A stretch of DNA of 64,000 nucleotides from CAWEHU01 sp963808965 (GCA_963808965.1 CAWEHU010000019.1:129652-193651), one strand, 5' to 3'. Numbered from the stretch's first letter, positions 1-9,363 are shown. The notes: generated from the sequence alone by a model not told the origin. A program made the numbers and translations.

Positions 1-1199
1 AAGCGCTGGATCCGGCGACACCCCTCCCGCAGATTCTCGGTGCTGGTCGCGTAGCTGATTCGGAAATGGCCTGGATACATGAACGCCGCGCCATGCACCG
101 CGGCAACCCCTTCCTCCTCCAGCAGCGCGGTCACGAAGCTTTCGTCATCGGTGATGCGGGTGCCGGACCGGCTGGTCTTGCCGATGCACCCGTGAATCGC
201 CGGAAAGACGTAGAACGACCCCTCCGGCTTGTGACAGGTGATGCCGGCCGCGCCATTCAGCAGGTCCACCACAAGGTCGCGGCGTTCCTGGTACACCTTC
301 ACCATCGCCCCGATCGACTCCTGCGGCCCGTTCAGCGCCTCGACGGCGGCGGCCTGGCCGATGGAGGACGGATTGGACGTTGACTGGCCCTGCAACTTGT
401 CCATCGCGCGAATGAGTTGCAGCGGCGCGCCGGCGAAGCCGATGCGCCAACCCGTCATCGCATAAGACTTGCTGCAACCGTTCATCGTCACGGTCCGCTC
501 GCGCAGGCGAGGCTCGACCTCGACGACGGTAGCGGGCCGAAAACCGTCATAGGCGAGCTTCTCGTAAATATCGTCGGTGAAAATCCAGACATTCGGATGA
601 CGCAGCAGCACGTCGCAGATCGGCCGCAACTCCTCGGCCGAGTACGCGGCCCCTGTCGGGTTGCAGGGATTGTTGAGGATGAACCACTTGGTGCGCGGGT
701 TGATCGCCGCGTCCAGATCCTCCGCCCTTAGCTTGAAGCCCGCGTTCTGGCCGCAGGGCACGATCACCGGCGTGCCGTCGGCCAATGCGACAATATCGGG
801 GTAGCTGACCCAGCAGGGCGAGGGAATGATGGCCTCATCCCCAGGGTTTAGCGTCACCAGCATCGCGTTGAAGATGACCTGCTTGCCGCCTGTGGAGACG
901 ATGATCTCCTCGGGCCTGTAATCGATCCCGGAATCGCGGTGGAACTTGTCGGCGATCGCACGGCGGAGTGCGAGCGTGCCGGTAACATCGGTGTATTTCG
1001 TATCCCCCGCCTCAATGGCGCGGATGGCTGCATCCTTGATGTTGGGCGGCGTGTCGAAATCCGGCTCTCCGGCCGAGAGGCCGATGATGTCGCGCCCGGC
1101 CGCCTTCAGCGCACGCGCCTTCTGCGTGATCACCATAGTCTGGCTCGGGCTGATGCGGTCCAGACGTGAAGCGATAAGTTGCATGAGCGGGCCAGTCAT
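1..1199 (-). CDS. aatA: Aspartate aminotransferase (class I PLP aminotransferase), 3' end cut by window edge
   Basis: A PLP-dependent class I aminotransferase that interconverts aspartate/2-oxoglutarate and oxaloacetate/glutamate in the cytoplasm. The ATG at 1199 begins MTGPLMQLIASRLDRISPSQ, then reads KARALKAAGRDIIGLSAGEPDFDTP, the standard N-terminus of alphaproteobacterial AatA. A second in-frame ATG lies at 1184. At the edge the protein reads YPGHFRISYATSTENLREGC, close to the family C-terminus, so only about ten residues are missing. It is divergent in function from the downstream Pot operon, although both lie on the minus strand. Family assignment is firm; the exact substrate preference (aspartate versus other amino acids) is inferred from family resemblance. 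Confidence 0.93.
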   Translation of the reverse strand, partial: MTGPLMQLIASRLDRISPSQTMVITQKARALKAAGRDIIGLSAGEPDFDTPPNIKDAAIRAIEAGDTKYTDVTGTLALRRAIADKFHRDSGIDYRPEEIIVSTGGKQVIFNAMLVTLNPGDEAIIPSPCWVSYPDIVALADGTPVIVPCGQNAGFKLRAEDLDAAINPRTKWFILNNPCNPTGAAYSAEELRPICDVLLRHPNVWIFTDDIYEKLAYDGFRPATVVEVEPRLRERTVTMNGCSKSYAMTGWRIGFAGAPLQLIRAMDKLQGQSTSNPSSIGQAAAVEALNGPQESIGAMVKVYQERRDLVVDLLNGAAGITCHKPEGSFYVFPAIHGCIGKTSRSGTRITDDESFVTALLEEEGVAAVHGAAFMYPGHFRISYATSTENLREGCRRIQR

Positions 1200-1212
1200 T
1201 CCTGAAAGCGGA

Positions 1213-2055
1213 TCATCGGGACGGCAAAACCCTATAGGACGGGCCGGTCAGGAGCAATCGGTACGCCGGGCACGTCTGCGCTGCACCAGCCACGCGCCAA
1301 TCAGTACCGGCGGCGACCAACCCGACCACTACACCGGCGAGCGCGTTGATTTCCGGCGTCGGCCCGAGGCGGAGCGAGGAGAACACCACCATCGGTAGGG
1401 TCGAAGCGCCGGGGCCGGAGGTGAAGCTGGCGACCACCACGTCGTCGAGCGACAGGGTAAAGGCGAGCAGCCAGCCCGAGACCAGCGCGGGCGCCATCAG
1501 AGGCAAAGTCACGCGGGCGAAGACTGCCCAGGGCGGGGCGTAGAGATCCGCCGCCGCCGCCTCCAGATCGCGCGTGCCGCCGGCCAGCCGGGCCTGCACC
1601 ACGACCGCCACATAGGCGACGGAAACGCTCGTATGCGCGATGCCGATCGTGAGACCGCCGCGCCCCGCCGGCCAGCCGATCACCTGTCCCAGCGCCACGA
1701 ACAGCAACAGGAGGGAGAGCCCGGTGACGACATCCGGCATGACCAAAGGGGCGGCGAGACATGCGGCGAACCAGCCACGTCCCCGGAAACGCCCGAACCG
1801 CGCAAGCGCGAACCCCGCGAGGGTGCCGAGCAGCAAAGCCGCGGTTGCCGATCCGGCAGCGATCCTGAGCGACAGCAGGGCGGCCGAAATGAGCGGCTCA
1901 TCCCGCCAAAGCGCCTGATACCACCGGAACGAAAATCCGGTCCAAGCCGTCACCAGCCGGGAATCGTTGAAGCTGAAGAGGAGCAAATACGCGATCGGCA
2001 GGTAGAGGAAGCCATAGCCGAATGCGAGCCAGGCAAGCAGCAACCGGCCGCTCAC
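1213..2055 (-). CDS. potI: Polyamine ABC transporter permease, PotI type, with C-terminal frameshift
   Basis: An inner-membrane permease of a spermidine/putrescine-type importer. The GTG start at 2055 overlaps the stop of the upstream permease by four bases (GTGA), which indicates translational coupling. Several hydrophobic segments are visible, and the EAAxxLxAPPW cytoplasmic loop that contacts the ATPase reads LEAAAADLYAPPWAVF. Near the end, after GVVVGLVAAG, the frame runs into an unlikely tail (TDWRVAGAAQTCPAYR). A shift of one base near 1308 restores LIGAWLVQRRRARR, a normal PotI ending, with a stop at 1248-1250. So the last about 27 codons are out of frame, by sequencing error or a real indel. 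The core permease should be unaffected by the loss. Confidence 0.9.
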   Translation of the reverse strand: MSGRLLLAWLAFGYGFLYLPIAYLLLFSFNDSRLVTAWTGFSFRWYQALWRDEPLISAALLSLRIAAGSATAALLLGTLAGFALARFGRFRGRGWFAACLAAPLVMPDVVTGLSLLLLFVALGQVIGWPAGRGGLTIGIAHTSVSVAYVAVVVQARLAGGTRDLEAAAADLYAPPWAVFARVTLPLMAPALVSGWLLAFTLSLDDVVVASFTSGPGASTLPMVVFSSLRLGPTPEINALAGVVVGLVAAGTDWRVAGAAQTCPAYRLLLTGPSYRVLPSR

Positions 2056-2930
2056 TCCGTTTTCCCCTGGCGATGCTGCGCGATCGCCGCGGGCAGCAGG
2101 AGAAGGATGACGAGCACGGTCGCGACCGCCGCCGCCTGGGGCCAGTCGCGATTCTGGAAGAACTCCGTCCAGATCACCCGCCCGATCGTCTGTGCCCGGG
2201 GGCCGCCGAGCAGTTCGGGGATGACGTATTCGCCGGCTGCCGGAATGAACACGAGCGCCGTGCCGGCCCAAACGCCCGGCATCGAAAGCGGCAGGGTCAC
2301 GGCCCGGAACGCCCGCCAGGGGGATGCCCCGAGATCCGCCGCCGCCTCCAGGAGCGCCGGGTCCTGCCGCGAAAGCCGCGCGTACAACGGCAGGAGCATG
2401 AAGGGCAGATAGGCATACACGATCCCGACATACATTGCGAAATCGGTATAAAGCAGCCGTAGCGGAGCGTGCACGAGACCGAGCGCGAGGAGCGCCGCGT
2501 TGATCCAGCCATCGTCCTTCAACAGGCCGATCCAGGCGTTGATGCGCAGCAGGAAGCCGGTCCAGAAGGGGAGGACGACGAGCAGAAGGAGCAAGGACCG
2601 AAGCCGCTGCGGGGCGCGGGCGATCGCCAGCGCCATCGGATACCCGATCAGCAGGCAACCGAGCGTGGAAACGCCGGCGACCTGCAAGCTGAGCAACAGG
2701 GCGCGGACATAGAGAGCATCTTCGAACAGGAGCGCGAAACTGTCGGGAACCACATGCAAACGCCAGGTTCCTGCCGGGTCCGCTTGCAGGGGCGGTGCAT
2801 AGGGAGGCACGCCGTCGCGCGGCTCAGAGAAGGCGATCCCCAGCATGATGGCGGCCGGCGCTGCCAGGAACAGCAGCAGCCAGGCCCAGGGGACCGCGAG
2901 AACCAGGGCGCGATCCAGCCGAAGTCTCAT
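2052..2930 (-). CDS. potH: Polyamine ABC transporter permease, PotH type
   Basis: The partner permease of PotI in a spermidine/putrescine-type ABC importer. The ATG at 2930 (MRLRLDRALVLAVPWAWLLL) overlaps the ATPase stop as ATGA. Translation farther upstream gives only a non-hydrophobic, arginine-rich leader inside the ATPase gene, so it is rejected. The protein is about 292 residues with six predicted membrane segments. The EAA loop reads LLEAAADLGASPWRAF, as in PotH/PotB. The gene order ATPase-PotH-PotI with four-base overlaps supports one operon. The specific polyamine transported is inferred from family similarity and the PotF-like binding protein upstream. Confidence 0.92.
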   Translation of the reverse strand: MRLRLDRALVLAVPWAWLLLFLAAPAAIMLGIAFSEPRDGVPPYAPPLQADPAGTWRLHVVPDSFALLFEDALYVRALLLSLQVAGVSTLGCLLIGYPMALAIARAPQRLRSLLLLLVVLPFWTGFLLRINAWIGLLKDDGWINAALLALGLVHAPLRLLYTDFAMYVGIVYAYLPFMLLPLYARLSRQDPALLEAAADLGASPWRAFRAVTLPLSMPGVWAGTALVFIPAAGEYVIPELLGGPRAQTIGRVIWTEFFQNRDWPQAAAVATVLVILLLLPAAIAQHRQGKTE

Positions 2931-4015
2931 CGGGGCAGCAGAATGCACGCCTCCGGGGGCCAGCAGACCGTAACCCCAGCTCCAGGCGTGACGCTCCGGG
3001 CCCCGACACCGTCGCGCAACGGCTCGCTGACCCGGAGCAGGCTGCCGTCGGCGAGCCGGACCGTGTGCATCAGCATCTCGCCCCAATAGGCGCTGTCCGC
3101 GACAACCCCGGAAAGGCGGTTCCGCTCGTCGGAAATCGCCGTGCGAGCGATGCGTAGGCGCTCCGGGCGCAGCGCCACCAGCACCGGCGAGCCCGTGGGC
3201 GTGGCTGTGGCGAGAGCCCGCGCCTCGCCGACGCCTGGGAGCTCCAGCTTCGACCAGTCCGCGCCCGTGTCCCGCACGATGGCGGGGAGGATGTTGGCCG
3301 AACCGAGGAACTCGGCGACGAATTGGCTATTCGGCCGCTCGTACACCTCTGCCGGGGTGCCTACCTGAGCAAGCCGCCCGTGGCGCATCACGCCGATCCG
3401 GGTGGCCAGAGTGAGCGCCTCATCCTGGTCATGCGTGACCAGGATGAAGGTGATTCCGAGTCGCCGGTGCAGCCGGACCAGTTCGTTTCGGGTTGCTTCC
3501 CGGAGATTGCGATCCAGCGCGGAAAGCGGCTCGTCCAGCAGCAGCAATTCGGGGCTCGGCGCGAGACTGCGCGCGAGCGCCACGCGCTGCTGCTGACCTC
3601 CCGAGAGCTGGCTCGGCCGACGCTCTCCGAAGCCGGTGAGGCTCACCAAATCCAGCATCTCGGCGACTCGAGCCGCCGTCTCGGTGCGGGTCGCGCCTCG
3701 CTGGCGCAGTCCGAACCCGATATTGGCGGCGACGCTCATATGCGGGAACAGAGCGTAGGACTGGAACATCGTGTTCACCGGCCGCTTATGCGGCGGCTGG
3801 TCCCCGAGTTCGTGTCCGTTCAGCAAGATGCGCCCGGCATCGGGCCGTACGAACCCGCCGACGGCGCGCAGAAGCGTGGTCTTGCCCGAGCCGGAACCCC
3901 CGAGCAGCACGAACATCTCGCCGCGCCCGACAGTCAGCTCCAGCGCATCGAGCGCGACGGTGCCGCCGAAGCGGACCGTCAGCCGCTCGATTGCAAGGAG
4001 TGGAGGGCTCGCCAC
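2927..4015 (-). CDS. potG: Polyamine ABC transporter ATP-binding protein, PotG type
   Basis: The cytoplasmic ATPase that powers the PotH/PotI permease pair. Visible motifs are Walker A (GGSGSGKTT, residues about 39-47), the Q-loop, the ABC signature LSGGQQQRVALARSL, Walker B LLLLDEPLSALD and the switch histidine in LVTHDQDEA. A C-terminal TOBE-like regulatory domain follows, as usual for PotA/PotG. I chose the GTG at 4015: GGGAG lies about nine bases upstream, and the only earlier start (4048) would read through the end of potF. Length is about 362 residues, normal for the family. It lies five bases after potF. Confidence 0.93.
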   Translation of the reverse strand: MASPPLLAIERLTVRFGGTVALDALELTVGRGEMFVLLGGSGSGKTTLLRAVGGFVRPDAGRILLNGHELGDQPPHKRPVNTMFQSYALFPHMSVAANIGFGLRQRGATRTETAARVAEMLDLVSLTGFGERRPSQLSGGQQQRVALARSLAPSPELLLLDEPLSALDRNLREATRNELVRLHRRLGITFILVTHDQDEALTLATRIGVMRHGRLAQVGTPAEVYERPNSQFVAEFLGSANILPAIVRDTGADWSKLELPGVGEARALATATPTGSPVLVALRPERLRIARTAISDERNRLSGVVADSAYWGEMLMHTVRLADGSLLRVSEPLRDGVGARSVTPGAGVTVCWPPEACILLPR

Positions 4016-4020
4016 GAGCG

Positions 4021-5124
4021 TCAGCTCCCGGCCTTGAAACGGGCCCACATGCGGTTGCGCGCACGCTCCGCCGCTTGCGGGACCGGTCCGATCGTGAAGA
4101 ACGACGCGATGCGGTCCGGCTGGGGATAGATGTTGGGATCATCGAGCAACGCCGGCCGGACGAACGGACGGCTGGCCGGCACGGCGTTCGGATAGCGCAC
4201 CTGGTTGGTGATGCCGGCGATCACTTGAGGCTGGAGCACGAAATTGATGAAGGCGAGCGCCGCGTCGGGATGGGGTGCATCCTTCGGGATCGCCAGCATG
4301 TCGAACCAGAGCTGCGCCCCTTCTTTCGGCGCGACATACTGGACCGACACGCCCCGGCCCGCCTCCTCCGCTCGCGCGGCCGCCTGGATTACGTCGCCGG
4401 AATAGGACATCACGAGGCAGGTCTCGCCCGCCGCGAGCGCATTCACCGCGCCGCCGGAGGCGAAGGTGCGAATGTAGGGGCGGATCGACATCAGCAAGGT
4501 TTCGACCGATTGCAGGTCCGCGGGGTCGGTGCTGCCCGGATCGCGGCCAAGATATTTCAGCACCGACGGAATCACGTCGATCGCTGAATCCATCATCGTG
4601 ATGCCGCAGGCCGCTATCCGGCGGGCATTTTCCGGCCTGAACAGCAGGTTCCAGCTATCCATCGCGGCATCCGGTGCCTGCGCGCGGACACGATCCGGAA
4701 TGATGCCGAGGCCGATGGTTCCCCACAGATAAATGGCCCCGTAGCGGTTTCCCGGGTCGGAGGAGGCGACCCGTTGCATGAGGGTGGGGTCGAGCCCCGC
4801 CCGGTTCGGCACCCGTTTCCAGTCGATCGGTTGCAGGGCGCCCACCTTGATCAGCCGTGAGAAGGTCGGCTCGCTGGTCGGCACCACCACGTCATAGCCG
4901 GAGCTTCCGGCGAGCAGCTTGCCTTCCAAGGTTTCCAGGCTGTCGTACACGTCGTAACGGACCTGGATTCCAGTCTCCTTCTGAAATCGTTCGATCGCGG
5001 CCGGATCGATGTAATCGGTCCAGTTATAGACATTCACGGCCCGCTCTTGTGCGGTAGCCGGCCAGATCAGCCCGAGCAGGGCGGCAAGCGCGAGCACGGA
5101 CAGCGATGGGATGCGACACGACAT
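4021..5124 (-). CDS. potF: Putrescine/spermidine-type periplasmic binding protein, PotF type
   Basis: The periplasmic solute-binding protein that captures polyamines for the downstream PotGHI transporter. The ATG at 5124 is preceded by GGAGGT at good spacing and starts a Sec signal peptide (MSCRIPSLSVLALAALLGLI, cleavage likely after ATA). The mature protein opens with VNVYNWTDYID, the hallmark of PotF/PotD proteins, and YDVVVPTSEPTFSRL follows, also typical. Length is 367 residues, as expected. It heads the potFGHI operon and is divergent from a small lipoprotein gene; the 120 bp between them must hold both promoters. Confidence 0.93.
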   Translation of the reverse strand: MSCRIPSLSVLALAALLGLIWPATAQERAVNVYNWTDYIDPAAIERFQKETGIQVRYDVYDSLETLEGKLLAGSSGYDVVVPTSEPTFSRLIKVGALQPIDWKRVPNRAGLDPTLMQRVASSDPGNRYGAIYLWGTIGLGIIPDRVRAQAPDAAMDSWNLLFRPENARRIAACGITMMDSAIDVIPSVLKYLGRDPGSTDPADLQSVETLLMSIRPYIRTFASGGAVNALAAGETCLVMSYSGDVIQAAARAEEAGRGVSVQYVAPKEGAQLWFDMLAIPKDAPHPDAALAFINFVLQPQVIAGITNQVRYPNAVPASRPFVRPALLDDPNIYPQPDRIASFFTIGPVPQAAERARNRMWARFKAGS

Positions 5125-5244
5125 GGCCACCTCCGGTCGGGCGCTGGCGGGCAGGATGCATTCGCGCCCCTCTCGACGGAAGGGCCGTTGCATCGAAGAC
5201 TTGTTTGCGTCTTATTCAAGCCAATCGCCGCAGGAGAGAGACCC

Positions 5245-5646
5245 GTGCCGAACCGACTTGCCCTCGTTCTGCTCGCCATCTGCGCGGCCGGGTGCAGCCG
5301 GGGCAACAGCGCGATCAACAATCTCGTCGTCTCCCGCTCGCCGGAGATCCCGGCCGACATGATCGACAAAGTCGACGGCATCTATAAGGGGGAGGTCCGG
5401 CAAGTCGCGGTCCGCTCGGCGACATGCCCGACGGCGCAATGGGGCACGGTCGAGATCGGGGACGGCACTTTGTATTTCGCGTTTACGCCGAGCACGATCT
5501 TCATCACCCCCGTGCAGCCGGACGGCAGCATCAGGACCGTTCTGTCCGACGCTAGCCTCGAAGGCCACATCGTTAACGGGCGGCTCGAATTCGCGGTCAA
5601 AAACCCGGTTTGCGAGAGCCGGTATTACTTGCGCTGGGTGATGTAG
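5245..5646 (+). CDS. Small predicted lipoprotein of unknown function
   Basis: A 133-residue protein starting at a GTG with AGGAGAGAG just upstream. It has a short hydrophobic leader and a lipobox-like AICAAGC, so it is probably lipid-anchored in the envelope. After the anchor come MIDKVDGIYKGEVRQV and a region rich in short beta-strands with three further cysteines. The pattern (a short domain of the type 'G.Y.G.....C....G...I.DG.L.F') resembles small bacterial lipoproteins of unknown role; I do not recognise the exact family. No functional partner is evident: the divergent neighbour is potF and the convergent one is a host-attachment-family gene. Confidence 0.75.
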   Translation: MPNRLALVLLAICAAGCSRGNSAINNLVVSRSPEIPADMIDKVDGIYKGEVRQVAVRSATCPTAQWGTVEIGDGTLYFAFTPSTIFITPVQPDGSIRTVLSDASLEGHIVNGRLEFAVKNPVCESRYYLRWVM

Positions 5647-5662
5647 CCAGCTCCGAACTTCC

Positions 5663-5695
5663 GCTCTCCCTTGGGAGAGGGTCGGGGTGAGGGCT
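5663..5695. repeat. Intergenic palindromic repeat, possible bidirectional terminator
   Basis: Between the convergent lipoprotein and host-attachment genes lies CTCTCCC-TT-GGGAGAG, a perfect 7-bp stem at 5664-5679, followed by GGGTCGGGGTGAGGG. This is the common proteobacterial intergenic palindrome type. A related copy lies in the rimM tail (12655-12750). It could stop transcription from both sides, but no T-tract follows. Confidence 0.55.
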
Positions 5696-5699
5696 GAAG

Positions 5700-6212
5700 C
5701 TAGCCGGGAGCGCCGGCTCGCGGCGGCAGCAAGTTCTCCTCGATCAGCCGATCCCAGACCTCCTGCGCCGGCGTGTTGGTCAGATCCTTCGTCACCACGT
5801 TCCTGACCCGGGCACGCGTCGGCTTGTCGAGAGCCTCCTTGAAGGAGGCTGCCTGCGAGCGGGCGACGACGAGGATAATTTCGTCGTAGGAGCCCGCTTG
5901 ATTTTCGTGATTCAGCACACCCGCGACCTCGGCGATGAACTGCGCCTTTGCCTGATCGTGCGGGTCCGTGCGGGGCTCGATCGCGTGTCGCGCCGGGTTG
6001 GCGCTCTCGAAGCCGCGGCCTGGCCGGTCAGACACGAGATCGCGGGATTTGTGGTGAAGATCGGCCGAGGTCAGTTCGCGCACCGTCGTCAGGGTTCTGC
6101 GGTCGTCCGCGACGCGGAACATCCGGGCGGTTCCGCCGTCCGCGACCACAATCCATATGCGATCGAGCGGCGGGCGACGTGAAGCCACTGTGGAGCCTGA
6201 AGGTGTCATCAT
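5700..6212 (-). CDS. Host attachment family protein (PF10116-like)
   Basis: A 170-residue protein with the features of the 'host attachment protein' family: WIVVADGGTARMF near the N-terminus, LTSADLHHKSRDLVSDRPGR, a central YDEIILVVA segment and the C-terminal NVVTKDLTNTPAQEVWDRL. The family was named for a plant-attachment phenotype. Its fold resembles eRF1/archaeal release-factor domain 1, and its molecular role is not established. The ATG at 6212 is preceded by a purine-rich GGGGAGAG. It lies in the same direction as the GT-C protein gene upstream, about 45 bp away, and may be cotranscribed with it. Confidence 0.87.
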   Translation of the reverse strand: MMTPSGSTVASRRPPLDRIWIVVADGGTARMFRVADDRRTLTTVRELTSADLHHKSRDLVSDRPGRGFESANPARHAIEPRTDPHDQAKAQFIAEVAGVLNHENQAGSYDEIILVVARSQAASFKEALDKPTRARVRNVVTKDLTNTPAQEVWDRLIEENLLPPRAGAPG

Positions 6213-6258
6213 GGGGTCTGTCTCTCCCCGTTTCTGATCTGCCTAGGCCGGCCTGCCC

Positions 6259-7854
6259 TCAGGGCTCCGGTGGCGGCGCGGCGGCAGGCGCCACCTGGGC
6301 CTGAAGCAGTCTCGGCCGGCCGGTACAATGCCGGTTGCCCTCGTGCTTGAACACCCGCAGCCCATCGAAGGCCGCGATCTGGCGATACTGCGCCCACGCC
6401 GAGGCGAAGGCTGGATCGGAGGCGCTGAGCACGGCGATATAATTGAGGCTTTCGCGGGTGTCCACGACTGCGAGATCCGGGCAACCCGCCACGAAATCCC
6501 GCGCCACCCAGCGCCGGACCGGCCACTCCTTGGGTGTCGCCGGGTCGAACCGGGCGCGCCATAGCTCGCCCTTCAGGGCCCACATGGAATCGAAGCGGGA
6601 GGCCCAGACCACGCCCGTGTTGTTCACCACGGGGAAACCGAGCGCGATCCACTCGGAAAAGGCGACGTAGGTTTTGGCCCGCTCGCGACGGATAAGTTTC
6701 TCCAGACGGGCCTCGGTCGAAAGTTCGGGCGCGCAGGCCAGTTCCATCTGCGGCTCCAGCCGCTCCGCCGCCGCGATGCCGAACGATACCACGGCGGCGC
6801 AAGCCAGCAGCAGCGCTCCGAGCTGCGTGCGGCGCTCTGGCGCCGGCCGGCTCAGCAGCGAGGCGATCCAGCAGAGCAGGGCGAGCACCGTCGCGACCGT
6901 CGCCGGCAGGCGGTGGTAGAACCAGTTCTTGCCATCGATGAAACAGACGAGGGTGGAAGCGATGGCGAAAACCCCGAGCGTGAGCAGGAGGCTGCCCTCG
7001 CGCAAGCTGCGGCGGTTCATCCACCAAAGCAGCAGGACCGCGACCTCGCCGAGGATCACCGGCAGGTTGTCCCACAGTAGAAATCTCAGCGGGACGTCCG
7101 TGGCCCCATACAGCGCGACCGCGAGCGGGACGGCCCGCTCCAGATAGGCGGGATAGAGCAGCACTACGGCCGCCACGTAGGCCAGGATAGTCGCCCCGGC
7201 GGCGAGCACGGTGAGTTGCCAGGGCCGGAGGTTCCAGGCGAGCGCGACGCACTCCAGCACGAAAAACACCAGAACGTAGCGCGGTTTCAGCGCACAGCCG
7301 AGGCCGGCCGCCGCCCCGACACCGATCGCGACCCAAAAGCGCGGCCGCTCACCGTCGAGCGCGCGGGCGAACAAACAGAGATAGGGGAGAACGGCGGCGG
7401 TAAGCAGGTGCTCCCGCTGCCCTAGCTCCGGCCCGGCGATGCCCAGCAGGACGGTGCCGGTCACGGCGAATACCGGCAAGCGATCCCGGAACAGCGGTCC
7501 GTACCCCTGAAGGATGGAGGCGCTCCACCAGGCGGAGCCCAGCATGCACGCCGCGAAAAAGGGAAGCGCGATGCTCTTCGGGTCTGCCCCGAACCAGCTG
7601 GCGAGCGATGCGGGAAAGGCCGATAGCCACACGATCAGCGGCGGATTGACCTCGACCAGATCGACGTAGAGCCGCTGTCCTCCGATCCACTTCTGGGCGA
7701 CGTAGAGCAACCAGGCGACGTCGTCTTTCAGAGGCGAGCGCAGGTCGGCGAACAGCACGAGGCTGAGAGTGGCCAGGAGTGCGATGAGACTGAAAACCGC
7801 CAGGGGACGGCGGACGGCGACGACGGAACGAGCCGGGGAGGGAGAAGCTATCAT
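6259..7854 (-). CDS. Multi-pass membrane protein, probable GT-C fold glycosyltransferase
   Basis: A 531-residue integral membrane protein with about ten to twelve hydrophobic segments. Near the N-terminus SPLKDDVAWLLYVAQKW and LVEVNPPLIVWLSA match the first periplasmic loop of GT39/ArnT-like enzymes, where acidic residues bind a lipid-linked sugar donor. The C-terminal third (from about residue 370) is soluble. I infer transfer of a sugar or a similar unit from a polyprenyl carrier in the periplasm; donor and acceptor cannot be read from the sequence. The start at 7854 is the first ATG. No other envelope polysaccharide genes lie beside it. Confidence 0.75.
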   Translation of the reverse strand: MIASPSPARSVVAVRRPLAVFSLIALLATLSLVLFADLRSPLKDDVAWLLYVAQKWIGGQRLYVDLVEVNPPLIVWLSAFPASLASWFGADPKSIALPFFAACMLGSAWWSASILQGYGPLFRDRLPVFAVTGTVLLGIAGPELGQREHLLTAAVLPYLCLFARALDGERPRFWVAIGVGAAAGLGCALKPRYVLVFFVLECVALAWNLRPWQLTVLAAGATILAYVAAVVLLYPAYLERAVPLAVALYGATDVPLRFLLWDNLPVILGEVAVLLLWWMNRRSLREGSLLLTLGVFAIASTLVCFIDGKNWFYHRLPATVATVLALLCWIASLLSRPAPERRTQLGALLLACAAVVSFGIAAAERLEPQMELACAPELSTEARLEKLIRRERAKTYVAFSEWIALGFPVVNNTGVVWASRFDSMWALKGELWRARFDPATPKEWPVRRWVARDFVAGCPDLAVVDTRESLNYIAVLSASDPAFASAWAQYRQIAAFDGLRVFKHEGNRHCTGRPRLLQAQVAPAAAPPPEP

Positions 7855-8042
7855 CGTCGGACGGGAACCGCGGCGCGCGGGGTCATCCGGCGGCGACCCG
7901 GCGGGGCCGGTCGCGACATCTTCTCTCGTGACATTATTGGTTCCGGTGAGCGGCTATTGAGATGCCGTTATGTTGCAGGACTTCGGCGGCGCGGCCAAGG
8001 GCCGGCGGGCTCGGAAGTAGCCAAAGAAAAATGGCCTGGAAA

Positions 8043-8119
8043 TGGCGCGCCCGAGAAGATTCGAACTCCTAACCCCCAGATCCGTAGTCTGGTGCTCTAT
8101 CCAATTGAGCTACGGGCGC
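8043..8119 (-). tRNA. tRNA-Arg (anticodon ACG), CCA encoded
   Basis: On the minus strand a full cloverleaf can be drawn. The acceptor stem GCGCCCG (8119-8113) pairs with CGGGCGC (8053-8047), the D-arm has AGCTCAATTGGATAGAGC, the anticodon stem CCAGA/TCTGG encloses CTACGGA, and the T-loop is GTTCGAAT. The anticodon is ACG, which reads CGN arginine codons after conversion to inosine. The discriminator base is G and the 3' CCA is encoded at 8045-8043. It sits alone downstream of leuB. Confidence 0.97.
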
Positions 8120-8250
8120 GGCCGAGGGCGGGGATGTAGCGAATGGACCGGCCCGGAGCAAGGGGCGGATCCCAATCGCAGCGGGACCCTGCCCCCAGCT
8201 CCTCGCGAAGGAGAGCGGGAACGGTTTGTAACTGAAGGGCTGGGCGAGGC

Positions 8251-9363
8251 TTAGGCGGCGAGCTTATCGAGCTCGCGCAGGATCGCCTCGCCCATGACGG
8301 CGGTGCCCACCTTGGCCGTGCCCGGACCCATGATGTCGCCGGTCCGGAGGCCGCTCGCCAGAACGTTGGTGCAGGCACGCTCGAGGAGCTTCGCATCATC
8401 CTGCATATCGAAGGAATAGCGGAGCAGCATCGCGAAGCTCAGAATCTGGGCCAGCGGATTTGCGACCCCTTTGCCCACGATGTCCGGCGCGCTTCCGTGG
8501 ATGGGCTCGTAGAGCGCACGGCGGCGGCCGGAGCTGTCCGGGGCGCCCAGGGTCGCGGAAGGCAGCATCCCCAAGCTTCCGCTCAGCATCGAGGCGAGGT
8601 CGGAAAGAAGGTCGCCAAAAATGTTGCTCGTGACGATGACATCGAACTGGCGCGGGTTGCGCACCAGCTGCATGGCGCAATTATCGGCGTACATGTGGGT
8701 CAGTTCGACATCCGCGAATTCCCGGTCATGTAGCGCGGTCACTGTCTCGCGCCAAAACAGGCCGCTCCGCATCACGTTGGCCTTTTCCACGCTCGTCACG
8801 CGGTTCTGCCGCTTGCGGGCGAGTTCGAAGGCCACTCGCGCGACCCGCTCGATCTCGTTCGTCGTGTAGGATTCGGTATCGAAACCGCGCTTCTGGCCAT
8901 CGGGTAGCGTCTCGACCCCGCGCGGCTCGCCGAAATATATGCCTCCGGTGCTCTCGCGCACGATCATGAGGTCAAGCCCGCGGATGACGTCAGGCTTCAG
9001 CGTGCTCGCCTCGATCAGGGGACCGAAGACGGTCGCCGGCCGGAGATTGGCGAAGAGGTCGAGTTCCTTGCGCAGGGTCAGGATCGCGATCTCGGGCCGC
9101 AGCTCGAAGCCGAGCTTGTCCCATTTCGGCCCCCCTACGGCACCGAACAGCACCGCGTCCGCCTCCTTGGCCGCTTGTACAGTGGCCTCGGAAATCGGCG
9201 TGCCGCGTTGGTCGATCGAGGCGCCGCCGACCAGATCTTCACTTAGATCGAAGGAAGCGATGCGCCGGCGGTCCATCCAATCGATCACGCGCCGGACCTC
9301 CCACATCACTTCCGGCCCGATCCCGTCACCCGGCAGCACCAGAATTTTCTTGTTGCCGGGCAT
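8251..9363 (-). CDS. leuB: 3-isopropylmalate dehydrogenase
   Basis: Catalyses the NAD-dependent oxidation and decarboxylation of 3-isopropylmalate to 2-ketoisocaproate, the third committed leucine step, in the cytoplasm. The protein has 370 residues and starts MPGNKKILVLPGDGIGPEV. Family motifs are present: VGGPKWD, LRKELDLFANLRP, IVRESTGGIYFGEPR, the metal-binding aspartates in NIFGDLLSDLASMLSGSLG and the NAD site GSAPDIVGKGVANP. It follows leuD by 12 bp and closes the leuC-leuD-leuB block. The length is standard and there is no damage. Confidence 0.98.
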   Translation of the reverse strand: MPGNKKILVLPGDGIGPEVMWEVRRVIDWMDRRRIASFDLSEDLVGGASIDQRGTPISEATVQAAKEADAVLFGAVGGPKWDKLGFELRPEIAILTLRKELDLFANLRPATVFGPLIEASTLKPDVIRGLDLMIVRESTGGIYFGEPRGVETLPDGQKRGFDTESYTTNEIERVARVAFELARKRQNRVTSVEKANVMRSGLFWRETVTALHDREFADVELTHMYADNCAMQLVRNPRQFDVIVTSNIFGDLLSDLASMLSGSLGMLPSATLGAPDSSGRRRALYEPIHGSAPDIVGKGVANPLAQILSFAMLLRYSFDMQDDAKLLERACTNVLASGLRTGDIMGPGTAKVGTAVMGEAILRELDKLAA